Shown one piece after another: positions 39,845 through 49,433 of a stretch of 64,000 nucleotides of DNA. The stretch comes from RH-AL1 sp964235705. Its GTDB lineage: Bacteria > Pseudomonadota > Alphaproteobacteria > Rhizobiales > Beijerinckiaceae. The first letter of the stretch is position 1, and every line of letters starts with the position of its first letter. The notes under the pieces were generated by a model. That model worked only from the letters and a program-made list of their open reading frames with translations, searched no databases and had not been told where the DNA came from. The stretch covers positions 1 to 64,000 of the forward strand of contig CAXSDP010000002.1 in the NCBI GenBank assembly GCA_964235705.1. Reading direction: 5' to 3'. The position numbers and the translations under genes are program-made.

Positions 39845-41494
39845 TCAATCCTTGGCGACGAAGCAGCTGCCGTGGTCGGCCTTCAGCTTCTCGCACAGGC
39901 TCACCGCATCCTCCTTGCTGAGGCTGCCGATCCTGACGCGGAACACCGACTTGCCGTTGCTTTCCGCCTTGTGGAAGCCGAGTTGATGACCGGACAAGGC
40001 ATCGGCGAACTTCTTGCCTAGCCGCGCCGACACCACCTTGGCCTCCGCCTCCGACCCGGGGGCGGCGAGTTGGACGGCGAAGCCTCCGTCGCCGGACGCC
40101 TTGGGCGCGGCCGCCTCCGTCGCCTCGGACGTGCCGGTCTCCGCGGACGCGACGAGCTGGGGCTTGGCCTTCTTGACCGTCTTCGGCGCGAGATCCCTTG
40201 GGATCGGGCGATCGGTGGGCTCGTCGCCGGCGGCCGCCTCGATCGTCGCGGGGGCCACGCGCGACGTGGTCTTCGGCGTCGCGGTCCTCGGCGTGGACGC
40301 TTTCGCGACCGGGCCGGCGTGGTCGCTGGTCTTGGCGGCCGCTTGGCGCGACGCCGGCATGGCGGCGACGGGGGGCCGATCGTTGGGCAGGATCACGCCC
40401 TCGGGCGTCACCGACACGACCTTGACCCTCTTGGGGGCCGGCAGGTCGGAGCCGAAGCCGCCGAGTTGATCGTCCGGCCCATCGCCGGGCGACGCCTCGG
40501 CGTTCTGCGCCCGACCCGGTGACAGGGGAACGGGAACGTTGGACGCGTCGCCGGACGAGGTGCCGGGCTTGCGCGCGGCGTTATCCTGAACGGCCTGGGT
40601 CAGGTCGACCGGCTGCTCCTCGCGGTTGACCAGCTTCGTCGGCGTCTGGGACGACGAGCCGGGCGCCGAGCCCTCGTCGGCGACGTCGGCGGGAGGCTGG
40701 ACCTTGATGGGACCGGCGGCGGCCATGATCGTCTTGACCTGCGCCGGACTGTTGGTGGACCCTTTGAGGGCGAAGGCACCGCCGATACCGACGACGGCGA
40801 TGGCGATCGTGGCCGCCATGACGATGACCGGACGCCTGGAACGATGCGCCGCGGCATCGTGGGGCGCCCATCCCGGTTCGGCCTGCGCGGGATAGCCCTG
40901 CCCCTGGTAGGCCTGATCCCCATAGCCTTCCTGGTAGCCCTGGCCTTGATGACCCTGCTCTGGGTATCCATCCCCTTGGAGGTGCTGGTCCTGATGGGAT
41001 GCGTCGCCCTCGTACCCATGCCCCGCGTCGGCGGCATGCGCCACCTCGGTTCGACGCAGGAGCGCCGCGGAGGTTTGGCCGAAGGCGGCCTGCTGGGCTT
41101 GGTCGGCGAAGGTCTGGTTCGAAGACGCCCCGCGCAGCCCGGCTTCGATCGCGGCGAAGTCGCCGAATAAGCGCGGCGAGAGGGACGGCACGGGTTGGCC
41201 GGACCTGGCTGCCTCCTGGATGTCGAAGGCTGGCTCCAGGCGTCCCTGCCCCAGAGGCGCGACCGGCTCACGAGCCGGCTCATGAGCCGCCCGGGGCTGC
41301 TCGTACAACGGCTGGCGGGGCCGGGAGTCCTGCGCGAACACGTCGCCGTAGGGATCGTGCTGCTCACCGACGAGGCGGGCGAGTTCGGCCAAGGGGTCTT
41401 CCTCGTGCGCGTGCGGGTGCGCCGACTGGCGCAAGCGCCGCTCCAGGGAGTCGAGGTTCGCGGTCGGACGCTGCTTGGCTGCGGGCTCGCTCAT
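39845..41494 (-). CDS. SPOR-domain membrane protein
   Basis: A 549-residue bitopic protein. The N-terminal 220 residues are cytoplasmic, acidic and rich in Gln, Gly and Tyr (HQGQGYQEGYGDQAYQGQGY). One membrane helix (VIVMAATIAIAVVGIGGAFAL) follows, then a long Pro/Ala/Lys-rich periplasmic linker and a C-terminal SPOR domain (about 470-549) that binds denuded peptidoglycan at division sites. In alphaproteobacteria a SPOR protein lies between argS and nagZ, as here. The ATG at 41494 is chosen from the family start (MSEPAAKQRP). Probably a cell-division factor. Confidence 0.88.
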   Translation of the reverse strand: MSEPAAKQRPTANLDSLERRLRQSAHPHAHEEDPLAELARLVGEQHDPYGDVFAQDSRPRQPLYEQPRAAHEPAREPVAPLGQGRLEPAFDIQEAARSGQPVPSLSPRLFGDFAAIEAGLRGASSNQTFADQAQQAAFGQTSAALLRRTEVAHAADAGHGYEGDASHQDQHLQGDGYPEQGHQGQGYQEGYGDQAYQGQGYPAQAEPGWAPHDAAAHRSRRPVIVMAATIAIAVVGIGGAFALKGSTNSPAQVKTIMAAAGPIKVQPPADVADEGSAPGSSSQTPTKLVNREEQPVDLTQAVQDNAARKPGTSSGDASNVPVPLSPGRAQNAEASPGDGPDDQLGGFGSDLPAPKRVKVVSVTPEGVILPNDRPPVAAMPASRQAAAKTSDHAGPVAKASTPRTATPKTTSRVAPATIEAAAGDEPTDRPIPRDLAPKTVKKAKPQLVASAETGTSEATEAAAPKASGDGGFAVQLAAPGSEAEAKVVSARLGKKFADALSGHQLGFHKAESNGKSVFRVRIGSLSKEDAVSLCEKLKADHGSCFVAKD

Positions 41495-41616
41495 AAACTG
41501 ACCTCGTGCGGCGACCGGGATCGCCTCTACGCTTGAACCTCTCGACGGCCATCCGACGGCGCGGATGATCCAGCGATCTCGTCCGAGGCTGAGGTGCGTG
41601 GCCGAACCCCTTGCCG

Positions 41617-43392
41617 TCAGCGCATCTCTTCGGGTGCCGAAACCCCGAGGATACCGAGACCCGTCGCGATGACGCCGCCGATGGTCGAAACCAGCGCCAG
41701 ACGCACACAAGTCATTTCTCTACTTTCTGCATTAACAAAGCGTAATTGTGGCTGATCATACCCGCGCGTCCAATGTGAATGGAAAGCCGATGCCAGGTCG
41801 TGCAGATAGAAGGCGAGGCGGTGCGGCTCGTGTGCCTGGGCCGCCGCCTCGATGGCGCGGGCGAACTGCGCGACGAGGCTATACAGTCTAGTTTCACCTT
41901 CGTCCGTCAAAAGGGAGAAGTCGGCGCCGGCGAGCGCGGGGCCGGACACGTCGAGGTCGGGGAAGGCGGCGAGCGCCTGGCGCACGACCGACCTGGCGCG
42001 GGCATGGGCGTACTGGACGTAGAAGACCGGGTTGTCCTTCGACTGCTCGCGCACCTTCTTCAGATCGAAGTCGAGCGGCGCGTCGTTCTTGCGGAACAGC
42101 ATCATGAAGCGCACGGCGTCGACTCCGACCTCGTCCACGACCTCCCGCAAGGTGACGAAGTCGCCGGAACGCTTCGACATCTTGACCGGCTCCCCGTCGC
42201 GCATCAGCCTGACGAGCTGGCACAGCTTGACGTCGAGGGCCGCCCCGTCGTCGGACAGCGCGCGCACAGCCGCCTGCATCCGCTTGACGTAGCCGCCGTG
42301 GTCGGCGCCCATGACGTCGATCAGGTCGGTGAAGCCTCGGTCGAGCTTCACCTTGTGGTAGGCGATGTCGGCGGCGAAGTAGGTGTAGCCGCCGTCCGCC
42401 TTCAGGAGCGGGCGATCGACGTCGTCGCCGTAGCTGGTCGAGCGGAACAGCGTCTGCTCACGGTCTTCCCAGTCCTCGCTCGGCTGGCCCTTGGGCGGGG
42501 GGAGGCGCCCGACGTAGACGAGCCCCTTGGCCTCGAGGGCCGCGATGGCGGCGGCCACCGCGTCGCCGCCCGGCCCCCGCGTGAGGGACCGCTCGGAGAA
42601 GAAGACGTCGTGGCGGATGGCGAGCGCGGCCAGGTCGGCGCGGATCATCGACATCATCGCGTCGATGGCGGCGGCGCGCACCGGCAGCAGCCACTCGTCC
42701 TCACCGAGCCGCGCGAGGCGGTCGCCGTAGGTTGCGACGAGCTGTTGGCCGACCCCGATCAGGTAGTCCCCAGGGTACAGTCCGTCCGGGATCGGCGTGC
42801 TGGTGCCGTCCAGCGCGTCGCGGTAGCGCAGGTACGCCGAGCGGGCGAGCACGTCGACCTGGGCGCCGGCGTCGTTGATGTAATATTCCCGCGTCACCGT
42901 CCGGCCGGCGTAGCCGAGCAGGCTGGCGAGCGCGTCGCCGAACACCGCCCCGCGCCCGTGGCCGACGTGCATCGGCCCGGTCGGGTTGGCGGACACGTAT
43001 TCGATATTGACCGGGGCGGCGCCGGGGGCGGCGCGGCCGCGCGCGAAGGCGTCGGGGGCGATGAGGGCGGCGCGCAGCACCAGGGCGAACACGTCGGGCT
43101 TCAACCGAACGTTGATGAAGCCGGGCCCGGCCACCTCCGCCGCCCCGACCCCAGCTTCACCGACCAGCGCCGCCGCGATCTCGGTAGCGAGCTGGCGCGG
43201 GTTGGGGAAATGCGCCTTGGCCTCCTTCGCGTAGACCATGGCTGCGTTCACCGCGAGGTCGCCGTGCGACGGGTCGCGGGGCGGCTCCACCACGAAGCGG
43301 CGCAGGTCGAGGTCGGCCGGCAGTCGCCCGTCGGCGATGATGCCGGACAGGATCGCGGCGACCCGGTCATGGAAGGTGGCGAAAAGGTTCAT
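41617..43392 (-). CDS. argS: Arginyl-tRNA synthetase
   Basis: A 591-residue class I synthetase. The HIGH motif appears as HVGH (in PTGPMHVGHGRGAVFGD) and the KMSKS motif as KMSKRSGDF. The N-terminal Add1-like domain and the C-terminal anticodon domain ending in ILGVSAPEEMR are complete. A short AT-rich stretch (41710-41755) falls inside the C-terminal domain but keeps the frame and a sensible protein (LRFVNAESREMTCVRLALV). First gene of the argS-SPOR-nagZ unit. Confidence 0.97.
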   Translation of the reverse strand: MNLFATFHDRVAAILSGIIADGRLPADLDLRRFVVEPPRDPSHGDLAVNAAMVYAKEAKAHFPNPRQLATEIAAALVGEAGVGAAEVAGPGFINVRLKPDVFALVLRAALIAPDAFARGRAAPGAAPVNIEYVSANPTGPMHVGHGRGAVFGDALASLLGYAGRTVTREYYINDAGAQVDVLARSAYLRYRDALDGTSTPIPDGLYPGDYLIGVGQQLVATYGDRLARLGEDEWLLPVRAAAIDAMMSMIRADLAALAIRHDVFFSERSLTRGPGGDAVAAAIAALEAKGLVYVGRLPPPKGQPSEDWEDREQTLFRSTSYGDDVDRPLLKADGGYTYFAADIAYHKVKLDRGFTDLIDVMGADHGGYVKRMQAAVRALSDDGAALDVKLCQLVRLMRDGEPVKMSKRSGDFVTLREVVDEVGVDAVRFMMLFRKNDAPLDFDLKKVREQSKDNPVFYVQYAHARARSVVRQALAAFPDLDVSGPALAGADFSLLTDEGETRLYSLVAQFARAIEAAAQAHEPHRLAFYLHDLASAFHSHWTRGYDQPQLRFVNAESREMTCVRLALVSTIGGVIATGLGILGVSAPEEMR

Positions 43393-43637
43393 GGGCCGCC
43401 GTCGGCTGTGTTCGGAAGAGCACGCCCGTAGAGGAAAAGCCGGGGAGCGTCAAAAGGGTGGGCTGGCCGGTACGACCGGCCGCGAGCAGGGCGGATCGCG
43501 GGATCGGTGAAGCAAGGGCATGTGTCGCGGCCATCGCTCGCTGGAACACCACGTCGGTTGTTCCTAGATCAGGTCGACCGCTGATCGATGAGGCCAAGTG
43601 CGTGCTGGATCGAGCGGCGCCGCCTAAAGGATTGTCC

Positions 43638-43997
43638 ATGCGAACGCTTCACGCCGCCGTCGTCGGTTCCTTTCTAGCGTCGACGCCGGTGCTGGCGGAC
43701 GACGTGCCGGTCTACCCCGTCGACGCCAACTGTCGGGAAGCGCGGAGCGTGTTGTACGCGGGCAGCCAGCTCTCGGACGTCCGCAAGCAGGCCTTCGAGA
43801 CCGATTGCGTCCAGCGTCAGCAGGACGCTTACGACGCGGTGAAGAACGCGTGGTCGAACCTCCAGGTCAAGGACCAGCGGCTCTGCACGCGACTTGTGAC
43901 GACCGGCAACTACATCCTCCTGGCGAATTGCGTCGCGAGCCAAGCCGCGCAGGAGGTCGCCGTGAGCCAGCCGGGACCGAAGCATTTTCATCCATGA
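43638..43997 (+). CDS. Small exported Cys-containing protein, unknown function
   Basis: A 119-residue protein with a signal peptide (MRTLHAAVVGSFLASTPVLA-DD) and a mature part with four Cys (ANCREARS, ETDCVQRQQ, RLCTRLV, LANCVAS) that could make two disulphides in the periplasm. It is mostly helical (KNAWSNLQVKDQR). I do not recognise a family. It is divergent from argS and 97 bases upstream of msrB, possibly in one unit with it. Confidence 0.65.
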   Translation: MRTLHAAVVGSFLASTPVLADDVPVYPVDANCREARSVLYAGSQLSDVRKQAFETDCVQRQQDAYDAVKNAWSNLQVKDQRLCTRLVTTGNYILLANCVASQAAQEVAVSQPGPKHFHP

Positions 43998-44094
43998 GCG
44001 TGGCAGCCATGAGCGTGGCAGCGATGAGCGTGCCCGGCCCGGCCCCTTTGCCCGCCCGCCCGCGGGCTCCATATATGAGATGAAGGAGACGCCC

Positions 44095-44499
44095 ATGACG
44101 AAGACGAGCCTCTATCCGGTGACCCGCAGCGACGCGGAATGGCGCGCGATGCTGACGCCGCAGCAGTACCAGGTGATGCGCGGCCACGGGACCGAGCGCC
44201 CTGGCAGTTGCGCCCTGCTCCACGAGCATCGGGCCGGAACCTTCGCCTGCGCCGGTTGCGGAACGCCGTTGTTCGAGACGTCCCTCAAGTTCGAGAGCGG
44301 GACGGGCTGGCCGAGCTTCAACGACCCGATCGCCGGTGCCGTGGAGACCACGGTTGACCGCACCTTCGGGATGGTGCGGACGGAGGTTCATTGCGCCACC
44401 TGCGGCAGCCACCTCGGCCACGTCTTCGACGACGGACCGCCCCCGACCCACCAGCGCTACTGCATCAACGGGGTGGCCCTGACCTTCGCGCCGGCCTGA
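44095..44499 (+). CDS. msrB: Peptide-methionine (R)-S-oxide reductase MsrB
   Basis: A 134-residue enzyme that repairs methionine R-sulfoxide. The four zinc Cys (52, 55, 100 and 103) and the catalytic Cys123 in RYCINGVAL are present, as is the substrate block SGTGWPSFNDP. AAGGAG lies seven bases before the ATG at 44095, so the upstream ATG (44080) is not the start. Cytoplasmic; no signal peptide. Confidence 0.95.
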   Translation: MTKTSLYPVTRSDAEWRAMLTPQQYQVMRGHGTERPGSCALLHEHRAGTFACAGCGTPLFETSLKFESGTGWPSFNDPIAGAVETTVDRTFGMVRTEVHCATCGSHLGHVFDDGPPPTHQRYCINGVALTFAPA

Positions 44500-44509
44500 C
44501 GGCGATCAA

Positions 44510-45012
44510 TTAGCTGAGGACGAGGTGCCGGCGACCGGGACGACGACCCGCGTCGCCGGTGGCACGAAACCCGAGCTTGCTCAACACCTGCCACGAGGCG
44601 GTGTTCTCGTGTTTACATTCGGCGATGATCCGCCGGTTCGGGAAGCGGTCCTGGACCATGCCGAGCACGGCCGCCACAACCTCGGTGGCGTAGCCCTGCC
44701 CGTGGCAGTCCGCCCGAACCCAATAGCCAACCTCGATCTCGCCGGCGCCGCGCAGGTGGGTGCCAACAATGGCGACCATGCCGGGATCCCCGGCCCGCCA
44801 AGCGCCGATGAAGCGGTCGCGTCCGTCCCCGCGCCTTCGATGAGCCGTTGCGCGTCCGTCACGGTGAACGGTGCGGGTAGGAAGTGGATCGCGTCCGTTA
44901 TGACCGGATGGTCCGTCATCGCCTGCAAGGCCGCGCCATCACCGCGCTCCAAGGGTGCGAGGCGCAGGCGCCCCGTTTCAAGGCGGGGCAGGTCCGCGAA
45001 GGTGTCGGGCAT
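44510..45012 (-). pseudogene. GNAT N-acetyltransferase with a single-base frameshift
   Basis: Two frames together make one GNAT protein. The N-terminal part (RLETGRLRLAPLERGDGAAL, frame from 45012) leads to a C:G homopolymer at 44827-44830. The C-terminal part is in another frame (RFIGAWRAGDPGMVAIVG, then IEVGYWVRADCHGQGYATEV and NTASWQVLSKLGF). One extra G in that run restores a continuous acetyltransferase with the acetyl-CoA loop (CHGQGYATE). It is therefore either a recent pseudogene or a homopolymer sequencing error. The RimJ/RimL-like type fits. Confidence 0.8.
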
Positions 45013-45029
45013 GGCCGGAAGTTAGACCC

Positions 45030-46262
45030 TCACAGGTCGGAGGCCCAGCCCCTCGCCTCGGATTGTACCCGGCCGTAGCGCAGTTCCGGCGTCGTCGCGA
45101 AGTGGCGGCGATGCTCGGCGAGCGCGTAGCGATCCGTCATCCCGGCGATATAGTCGCAGATGAGCCGTTCGCGACGACCGGACCGGTCGGTCGGGTCGGC
45201 GGCGGCCACCCACTCCACCGGCATCAGGACGGGCTTCTCGCGGTACAGCAAGAAGAGGTCGCGCACGATGCTCGCCGCGCGCTGGCGGATCACCACGAGG
45301 TCCTCGTGGCGATACATGTGCGTCCACAGGAACGCCTTGACCGCGCGTTCCGCCACCGCCATCGCCGGGGAGAACGCCACCGCCGGGCGGCCGAGGTCGC
45401 GCACCGCCTCCAAGTCGTTCAATCCACGCAGCCGAGCCACGCTCTCGCCGACGACATCCTCGACGAAGCGGGTGATCAGCCGACGCGTCAGCTCGTGGAT
45501 GGTGCGACTCTCCGACAGGCCGGGATGGCGCGCGACGATCTCGTTGAGGAGCGCGGCCAGGAACGGCACGGCGTGGCATTCCGCCAGCGTGAACAAGCCG
45601 GCTCGCAGGCCATCGTCGAGGTCGTGGGCGTTGTAGGCGATGTCGTCGGCGAGCGCCGCGCATTGCGCTTCCGCCGCCGCGTAGCAATCGAGCCGAAGGG
45701 AACGCACGGCGTCCACCTCGCGGAAGATGCCGGGCAGGCCGCGCCCGGCGTAGGCCGGCACCGGGGTGCCGTCGGGCTCCACCAGGGGACCGTTGTGTTT
45801 GGTGAGACCTTCCAGCGTCTCGTAAGTGAGGTTGAGCCCATCGAAGGCGGCGTAGCGACGCTCCAGCTTGGTCACGATGCGGATCGTCTGCGCGTTGTGA
45901 TCGAAGCCGCCGAGACCGGCCATGAGCGCATCGAGCACCTCCTCGCCGGTGTGGCCGAAGCAGGTGTGGCCGAGGTCGTGGGCGAGCGCGACCGCCTCGG
46001 CGAGATCCTCGTCGAGGCGGAGCGAGCGGGCGAGCGCGCGGGCGAGTTGCCCGACCTCGATGGAATGGGTGAGGCGGGTACGATGGTGATCGCCCTCGTG
46101 CGGTACGAAGACCTGCGTCTTGTGGGCGAGGCGACGGAAGGCGGTGGCGTGGATGATGCGGTCGCGATCGCGCTGGAAGTCGGAGCGCGTCGGTGACCCG
46201 GGCTCGGGCAGCAGGCGCCCGAGGCTGGCGTCCGGCGCGGCGGCGTAGGGGGCTCTGTCCAT
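45030..46262 (-). CDS. dgt: Deoxyguanosinetriphosphate triphosphohydrolase-like protein
   Basis: A 410-residue HD-domain enzyme releasing triphosphate from dNTPs. The first metal His lies in RLTHSIEVGQLARALARSL, and the HD pair in ALAHDLGHTCFGHTGEEVL; SDFQRDRDRIIHATAFRRL and DDIAYNAHDLDDG are typical of the dGTPase-like type 2 group. The ATG at 46262 is used (a GTG lies two codons upstream). It is divergent from erpA, the common alphaproteobacterial arrangement; argS, usually next, is separated by three unrelated genes. Confidence 0.94.
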   Translation of the reverse strand: MDRAPYAAAPDASLGRLLPEPGSPTRSDFQRDRDRIIHATAFRRLAHKTQVFVPHEGDHHRTRLTHSIEVGQLARALARSLRLDEDLAEAVALAHDLGHTCFGHTGEEVLDALMAGLGGFDHNAQTIRIVTKLERRYAAFDGLNLTYETLEGLTKHNGPLVEPDGTPVPAYAGRGLPGIFREVDAVRSLRLDCYAAAEAQCAALADDIAYNAHDLDDGLRAGLFTLAECHAVPFLAALLNEIVARHPGLSESRTIHELTRRLITRFVEDVVGESVARLRGLNDLEAVRDLGRPAVAFSPAMAVAERAVKAFLWTHMYRHEDLVVIRQRAASIVRDLFLLYREKPVLMPVEWVAAADPTDRSGRRERLICDYIAGMTDRYALAEHRRHFATTPELRYGRVQSEARGWASDL

Positions 46263-46403
46263 GGTCACCGTCGAGCGGGTCCAGCTCGCTCACTCTCGGG
46301 AGGCCAGCGTGTTGCGAAAGGGTTGGGGGACACGTATCTTCTCTGTCGGACGCGCGCGAGGGTGCTCACGCACCGGCACGGACGCGCTGGGATTAAAGCC
46401 GCG

Positions 46404-46754
46404 ATGACACATCAAGTTGCAGAAGCCGCGCCGACGGTCGATCTCACCGCTTCGGCAGCGAAACGGGTGGCCGAGATCTTGAGGGGCGAGGGGATGGGCG
46501 CGGCACTGCGCGTCGGCGTCGACGGCGGTGGTTGCTCCGGCTTCCAGTACACCTATGACATCGTCACCGATCGCGAGGTGGACGACCTCGTGCTCGAGCG
46601 GGATGGCGCGACGGTGCTGATCGATCAAACCTCGCTCCCGTTCCTCCAGGGGGCGAAGATCGATTTCGTCAACGACCTGATGGGCTCCGCCTTCAAGATC
46701 CATAACCCGCAGGCGACCTCGTCATGCGGCTGCGGGGTCAGCTTCGCGGTCTAG
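46404..46754 (+). CDS. erpA: Iron-sulfur cluster insertion protein ErpA (A-type carrier)
   Basis: A 116-residue A-type carrier with the three Cys ligands in GGGCSGFQYTYD and SSCGCGVSF. It transfers iron-sulfur clusters to target proteins such as IspG or dehydratases. The ATG at 46404 (MTHQVAEAAP) is chosen; the family similarity begins about ten residues later. Divergent from dgt. Confidence 0.93.
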   Translation: MTHQVAEAAPTVDLTASAAKRVAEILRGEGMGAALRVGVDGGGCSGFQYTYDIVTDREVDDLVLERDGATVLIDQTSLPFLQGAKIDFVNDLMGSAFKIHNPQATSSCGCGVSFAV

Positions 46755-46907
46755 GCCATCCGCCTCCTTTCAGTTCGGGCTCGGCGGGTGGACCCTACCT
46801 TGGTCCGCGACCCATCCGGCGTCTTTTCCCTTGCGTGACATGCCGCTTTGACCGGAAAAACCTTGGACCTGACCAGCGGGTCGGCCATGTGGGCGGGGAA
46901 ACGTCGT

Positions 46908-48902
46908 ATGCGAGGCAAGCCGGGTAAGATCGCCGCCATCCTCCTGGTGGGTGCGCTGGGATGCGGCGGCCTTCAACTCGAGGCGACATCGCGGGCACGC
47001 GGGGCGTTCGCCCGGTTGCTGGCCATCCATCCCGAACTCACGGTGGCCGACGTAACCGCGGAGCCGCTCGCCGGCCGTCTGCTCTTGCACGGGGTGAGCC
47101 TGCACGGGATGAGCCCGCGTGGCACAGGCGCCGAACCATGGCGCGTCACGATCGGCACGCTGCGGGTGCCGCTCGATGTCCCCGCGTTACCCTCCCCGAT
47201 CGACACGGCGGCCGCCGCGCCGACGAACACCGATCCTTCGTCCCCGCAGCCGGCGGCGACGCCCGTTCCCGTCACGGGCAACGGCACGGCGTCGGCCGAG
47301 AACGTCGTGGTCGTCAACGGCACCACGACGGTCCGGATCAAACGCATCGACATGACCGGCACGACGCTGACGAGCGCCGACCTCGCCGCCCTCCTCGATG
47401 CCAAGGGCAACGTGACGATCGAGGCCCGCCTGCGCCGGATCACCGCGGCGGCGATCGTGATGCCGGAGGTCGTCGGCGATGACGGGACGCCCGGCTCCGA
47501 GCGCCACACCACCCTCGCCCAAGTCCTCCTCGCCGGCGTGAGCGCCGGCAAGGTGGCGGCTGGGAGCGCCAGCGGCGGAAGCTTCGCGATCAAAGACGCC
47601 GCCAACGTGGTGAACGGCATGGTGGGGACGATGGAGGCCACCGGCGTCGACCTCGGCCAGGTCGCGCACGTGTTCGGATCGGTGCGCACCAGCGATGCCG
47701 AGCCGATCCTGCCCCTCTACGACGCGGCGACCTTGAACAATGTGACGATCACCAACGTCACCAAGCACGCCACCCTCACGATCGCCTCGATCCAGCAGGC
47801 CGGCACGAAGGCCCGTGCCTTGAAGACCGACCTAGCGGCGGCGACCGCCGGTGCGAGGCCGGCGGGCGATCCCGGATCGGCCGCGCTGTTGGACGACGTC
47901 GCGCATTCCCTGGCCTTCGGCTCCCTGGTGGTGAACGACCTCGCCTCGCATGACGAGGCGTCGGACGGCACGGTCTATTTCGGCGTGCTGCGGGCCTCCG
48001 TGAAGACCTTCGGCGATGGCAGGGTGGGCGGCGCCGACGTTCGATCCTTCCGGTTTCAAGGGACGAAGCAGGGCAAGGTCGCGATCGACGCGCTGGTGAC
48101 CGGTCCGGTGACGCTTCCCACCGGGGGCGCCAACGCGACGATCCCGTCCGCCGGCACGATCGACGCCGCCGGGATCGACGTCGACCTACTCGGACAGAAG
48201 CCCGACGAGGACGCGGACGACGCCGAGGCGGGGAGAGTGAAGTTCAAAGTCGGTCACGTGGTCGTCGCCTCCGAGGGCGTGGGCCGGCGTATCCCGAACA
48301 GATCCTCGATCAAGGTCGACGACGTGTCCTTCGACGCGCCCGCGGATGGCGGGGCCGGCGGGTTGCCGCTCCACGACATGGGCTACCGCCACCTCGATGT
48401 TTCGGGCACGCTCGACTCGACCTACGACGCGGCGACGCGGAACCTGACGATCGGCGATCTGCGGATCCACGGCAACGACATGGGGACGCTCGACCTCGGC
48501 CTGGCGCTGGGCAACGTCGGCGACGCCATCCTCTCGCCTGACCCGCAAATCGCGCAGGCGGCCATGCTCACGATCGTCGCCAAATCGTTCGACCTCAAGC
48601 TCGTCAACGGCGGCCTGTTCGACAAGGCGATCGCCTGGAAGGCGAGGAAGGATGGCGTCACGATCGAGCAGGAGCGCGACACCGGCGTCGACTTCTTCAC
48701 CAACGGCGTGCCGGCGCTCGTCAACGACAATCCCAAGATGAAGGCACTCGGCGCGGCGGTGGCCGGGTTCATCGCCGATCCCAAGGCGCTCGACCTTTCC
48801 ATCGCCTCGCCTGACGGGATCGGCATCGCCGCCATGGGCATGCTGGGGACACCCGACGCGCTGATCGACGGACTCGACATCAAGGCGAGCAACCATCCCT
48901 GA
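46908..48902 (+). CDS. Large membrane-anchored beta-rich protein, AsmA-like, unknown function
   Basis: About 664 residues with an N-terminal anchor (GKIAAILLVGALGCGGLQL) followed by a periplasmic part made of repeated beta stretches (VADVTAEPLAGRLLLHGVSL, KRIDMTGTTLTSADLAALL, EATGVDLGQV, HLDVSGTLDSTYDAATRNL). The style recalls AsmA/YdgA-type proteins that form long grooves, but no named family is certain. The start is unclear: ATGs at 46887 and 46848 are also in frame; 46908 has GGGGA eight bases upstream. It stands alone. Function not assigned. Confidence 0.7.
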   Translation: MRGKPGKIAAILLVGALGCGGLQLEATSRARGAFARLLAIHPELTVADVTAEPLAGRLLLHGVSLHGMSPRGTGAEPWRVTIGTLRVPLDVPALPSPIDTAAAAPTNTDPSSPQPAATPVPVTGNGTASAENVVVVNGTTTVRIKRIDMTGTTLTSADLAALLDAKGNVTIEARLRRITAAAIVMPEVVGDDGTPGSERHTTLAQVLLAGVSAGKVAAGSASGGSFAIKDAANVVNGMVGTMEATGVDLGQVAHVFGSVRTSDAEPILPLYDAATLNNVTITNVTKHATLTIASIQQAGTKARALKTDLAAATAGARPAGDPGSAALLDDVAHSLAFGSLVVNDLASHDEASDGTVYFGVLRASVKTFGDGRVGGADVRSFRFQGTKQGKVAIDALVTGPVTLPTGGANATIPSAGTIDAAGIDVDLLGQKPDEDADDAEAGRVKFKVGHVVVASEGVGRRIPNRSSIKVDDVSFDAPADGGAGGLPLHDMGYRHLDVSGTLDSTYDAATRNLTIGDLRIHGNDMGTLDLGLALGNVGDAILSPDPQIAQAAMLTIVAKSFDLKLVNGGLFDKAIAWKARKDGVTIEQERDTGVDFFTNGVPALVNDNPKMKALGAAVAGFIADPKALDLSIASPDGIGIAAMGMLGTPDALIDGLDIKASNHP

Positions 48903-49064
48903 CACGTCGACGGCGGGCAGTGGGATCCTCCACCTATGTCCGCGGTGACACAGCCGGCGCCATAATGGTATCGGCCGCGTCCCACGAGCGAGGCGGCGAT
49001 TGCCAAACGCTCGATGATCGACAAGGACAGGGAACCACCGCGTGGTGGCGCACAGGGATACGAC

Positions 49065-49358
49065 ATGCGTTTGCCCGCCATCCTGTTGACCGGTCTCTTG
49101 GCCGCCGCGACGGCGATGCCGATCGCGGAGGCGGCGGCGATGGGCGCCTTGCCGCTCGCGCCGCCGGTTTCCGCTCCGGGACTGACGCGGGTCGGATATT
49201 TCTGCAGTCCCGGCTTCGAGGTGTCCGGCAGCCGCTGCGTCGCCACCATCTCGCGCGACGAGGTCGACCTTTACCTCAACGAGACCTTCGGCGACGCCGC
49301 GCCGCGCCGTCATAGGTTTCACCGGCGCCACCGGCACGGCCTGCGCGAACGCTACTGA
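49065..49358 (+). CDS. Small exported protein with His/Arg-rich tail, unknown function
   Basis: A 97-residue protein with a signal peptide (MRLPAILLTGLLAAATAMPI, AEA before the likely cut), two Cys in the mature part (VGYFCSPGFEVSGSRCVATI) and a basic tail (PRRHRFHRRHRHGLRERY). The tail could bind metal, nucleic acid or anionic polysaccharide; this is inference. AGGGA precedes the ATG at 49065. Small exported proteins of this style are common in Rhizobiales; no family named. Confidence 0.6.
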   Translation: MRLPAILLTGLLAAATAMPIAEAAAMGALPLAPPVSAPGLTRVGYFCSPGFEVSGSRCVATISRDEVDLYLNETFGDAAPRRHRFHRRHRHGLRERY

Positions 49359-49433
49359 GCGAGTTGGCTTTGCGTTCGCGCCCACCGCCCGCTATGAGGG
49401 CGATGGGACGTCCGGTCCGCAGGATCATGCTCC

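Noticed and set aside
46848..46907. Upstream start for the AsmA-like protein
   Set aside because: The extra residues are polar and precede the membrane anchor unnaturally; not excluded, but 46908 has the better ribosome site.
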